Below are positions 51,907 through 53,338 of a DNA stretch of 53,338 nt, one piece after another. Location of the stretch: positions 1-53,338 of the forward strand of contig CAMVKS010000017.1 in assembly GCA_947167995.1 (NCBI GenBank), read 5' to 3'. The DNA comes from an uncultured Prevotellaceae bacterium. Its GTDB lineage: Bacteria > Bacteroidota > Bacteroidia > Bacteroidales > Muribaculaceae. Both the position numbers and the translations under genes were made by a program. The notes under the pieces were generated by a model that did no database searches, was not told the origin of the DNA, and saw only the letters and a list, made by a program, of their open reading frames with translations. Numbering within the stretch: position 1 is the first letter of the stretch; every line of letters starts with the position of its first letter.

Positions 51907-51987
51907 ATGGTGCTTCGTGCTAATTTTTTTATAAATTTTAGAGTCGAAGACTCTTTAATTTTCATGTGCGCAGCACATGGCAAAAAG
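51907..51987 (+). repeat. Direct repeat R2 (81 bp)
   Basis: Second copy of R1. Changes within hairpins keep pairing: GCAC becomes GTGC (G-U pairs with GTGC possible), and the GAGTC/GACTC loop changes from GCA to GAA. Its end lies 4 bases before the -33 element of the HAD gene promoter. Confidence 0.85.
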
Positions 51988-51991
51988 TAAA

Positions 51992-52023
51992 TTTGCATAT
52001 TTTGGTTAATGGTTGTATCTTTG
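51992..52023 (+). promoter_or_regulatory. Promoter of the HAD phosphatase gene
   Basis: TTTG (51992-51995), 20 bases, TATCTTTG (52016-52023): full consensus. Predicted start near 52029, about 15 bases before the ATG. Confidence 0.75.
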
Positions 52024-52043
52024 TCGTTTAATTAGCATTAGAT

Positions 52044-52685
52044 ATGACCGAGAGAGCTATAAAAGGCGTATTGTTTGACCTCGACGGGGTGTTGATTGAC
52101 ACCGAGGGGACTTACACGCAGTTCTGGGAGGCGGCAGACAGGCACTTTCCCACTGGCGTTGAGGGCTTTGCGCAGGTGATTAAAGGGTCGAACCTGCACA
52201 ACATCCTGCACACCTATTTCCCCACTAAGGAGATGCGCGCGCAAGTGACCGAGATGCTCGACAACTTCCAGCGTGACATGCAGTATAATTACTTCCCTGG
52301 AGCCATCGAGCTGCTCGATGAGCTCAAGAGTAACGGAATTGCCTGCTGCATCGTCACAAGCAGCGACCGACAGAAGATGGAATCATTATATCGCCAGCAC
52401 CCCGACTTCCCGAGTCATTTCGATGCAATCGTAACCGGCAATATGGTGAAGGAGCCAAAGCCGTCGCCCGAGTGCTTCCTGCTCGGCGCCAAGATGCTGG
52501 GCATCGACATCAAGGACTGCGTGGTGATTGAAGACTCCATCAACGGCCTGAAAGCCGGCATGGCGAGCGGTGCGCGCGTGATAGGCCTGTCGACCACATG
52601 CCCAGGCGATGCCATCTCTCCTCATTGCCACATGGTGGCACCATCAATAAGCAATATCACAGTACAATCAATTTTGGATTTTTAA
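52044..52685 (+). CDS. HAD family hydrolase, beta-phosphoglucomutase-like
   Basis: 213 aa. HAD motif I FDLDGVLIDTEG (residues 11-22) has both aspartates, motif II is CIVTSSDRQK, motif III the Lys of EPKPSPECFLLGAKMLG and motif IV VIEDSINGLKAGMASG. A helical cap of the phosphoglucomutase type lies between motifs I and II. Such proteins are sugar-phosphate phosphatases or beta-phosphoglucomutases; the substrate cannot be told. It is followed after 12 bases by the lipoprotein gene. Confidence 0.88.
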   Translation: MTERAIKGVLFDLDGVLIDTEGTYTQFWEAADRHFPTGVEGFAQVIKGSNLHNILHTYFPTKEMRAQVTEMLDNFQRDMQYNYFPGAIELLDELKSNGIACCIVTSSDRQKMESLYRQHPDFPSHFDAIVTGNMVKEPKPSPECFLLGAKMLGIDIKDCVVIEDSINGLKAGMASGARVIGLSTTCPGDAISPHCHMVAPSISNITVQSILDF

Positions 52686-52697
52686 AACCTTCAAAAA

Positions 52698-53168
52698 ATG
52701 AAAATAAAAGTATTATTAATCGTGGCATTAATTACAACAACTCTCGCAGGATGCGGCAACAAGGACAAGAGCCCCAAAATGCTGGCACAAAACAAGGCGA
52801 CTGCCACAGTAATCGACAACAAAGACGAAGAGACGTTCTTGCGCTCTTTCTTAGATAGTTATATCAAGCTCGACGACAAGCAGGCACAAGAGCTGGCGCG
52901 ACAATACCTCACGCAAGATTTCTACAGCGACTATATCGAGCACTGCAACAACCAGGACTATGCTGTCGACGTGATATGCGAAACAGCACCTGGCGACAAG
53001 GTCGAGATGGTGGAAACAATCACCAAGGGCAGCGAGGACCCCAACAGCTATATCGTGCAAGTGCAGCTCGTGGGACCCGAAAACAAACCCTTCCCCATGC
53101 AGTATGACATGACTGTTGTGAAGGAAGACGGAAAATTCAAACTCAGCGACAGCGAAGTCAACGACTGA
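52698..53168 (+). CDS. Small lipoprotein (possibly DUF3828-type)
   Basis: 156 aa. The lipobox TTTLAGCGN gives Cys19 as the lipidated residue. The mature part begins with a polar linker and has FLRSFLDSYIKLDDKQAQELARQYLTQDFYSDY, then VDVICETAPGDKVEMVETI and FKLSDSEVND, like the NTF2-type DUF3828 proteins of Bacteroidales by recollection. It is probably in the outer membrane or inner membrane facing the periplasm. It shares the HAD gene promoter and ends in a terminator. Function unknown. Confidence 0.7.
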   Translation: MKIKVLLIVALITTTLAGCGNKDKSPKMLAQNKATATVIDNKDEETFLRSFLDSYIKLDDKQAQELARQYLTQDFYSDYIEHCNNQDYAVDVICETAPGDKVEMVETITKGSEDPNSYIVQVQLVGPENKPFPMQYDMTVVKEDGKFKLSDSEVND

Positions 53169-53203
53169 TTTCTCGAGAGCAGAAATCAGGAATCATAATC
53201 AGA

Positions 53204-53250
53204 GACGTTGTCGGGACCTAATCTCCCGACATCGTCTTGTTTTATTATTA
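53204..53250 (+). terminator. Rho-independent terminator of the HAD-lipoprotein operon
   Basis: GACG-TT-GTCGGGA, loop CCTAATC, TCCCGAC-AT-CGTC (53204-53236) forms a 13-position stem with one mismatch and is followed by TTGTTTTATTATTAT. The remaining bases to 53338 show no gene. Confidence 0.85.
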
Positions 53251-53338
53251 TAGGAAATTTTGTGATTTGGCAAGAAAGTGTTATCTTTCCTGTTTTCCGC
53301 ATAGTTTGATTTGCAAAAAAACGTCGCTTGAAAATCAG

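Overview
The window reads as a chromosomal segment of a Bacteroidales bacterium, probably Muribaculaceae- or Prevotellaceae-like. The grounds are type IX secretion genes (porT, porP, gldK, gldL, gldM, gldN), a secreted protease ending in a T9SS-type tail, a serine palmitoyltransferase for sphingolipids, BspA-type leucine-rich repeats, and several promoters of the Bacteroidetes form TTTG or TTG, about 20 bases, then TAnnTTTG. There is no rRNA or tRNA, so family level is inference.

Layout. 80-6664 (minus) is a dTDP-sugar and O-acylation operon: rmlB, rmlA, two adjacent FdtA/WxcM-like cupins, a sugar aminotransferase, an MBOAT acyltransferase and an SGNH-like partner. 6811-12816 holds an orphan PD-(D/E)XK nuclease, holA, and a divergent operon of an HsdR-N-like protein, a UvrD/PcrA-type helicase and nspC. 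An ABC-F ATPase gene (12813-14738, minus) overlaps the nspC end. 15134-19060 encodes a large exported protein joining BspA repeats, TPRs and a CHAT caspase-like protease domain, followed by a thioredoxin-fold exported protein. Housekeeping genes follow: tilS, spt, uvrB, ygiQ.

26821-36350 (minus) is a T9SS block, gldN-gldM-gldL-gldK-porP-porT, preceded in the same direction by an acyltransferase-3 protein and a family 2 glycosyltransferase. 36714-43683 is a TetR-controlled efflux operon (TetR, TolC, HlyD-like adaptor, two ABC ATPases, two ABC-2 permeases) with two matching candidate operators. 43850-50606 encodes two large secreted proteins, one with three cohesin-like modules and a dockerin, the other an S8 subtilase with a dockerin and a T9SS tail. 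A five-helix membrane protein is translationally coupled upstream of the subtilase. A HAD phosphatase and a small lipoprotein close the window.

The least explained part is 45908-52043. The subtilase unit is bordered by two non-coding mosaics of tiny hairpins. They share a roughly 75-base element (five full or partial copies) whose middle hairpin changes sequence but keeps pairing, and an 81-base direct repeat (two copies, 73 of 81 bases identical). Upstream of the unit, behind a good leftward promoter, lies a rod-like stem of about 170 bases that looks like a structured RNA or leader. The other prominent oddity is the exported LRR-TPR-CHAT protein.
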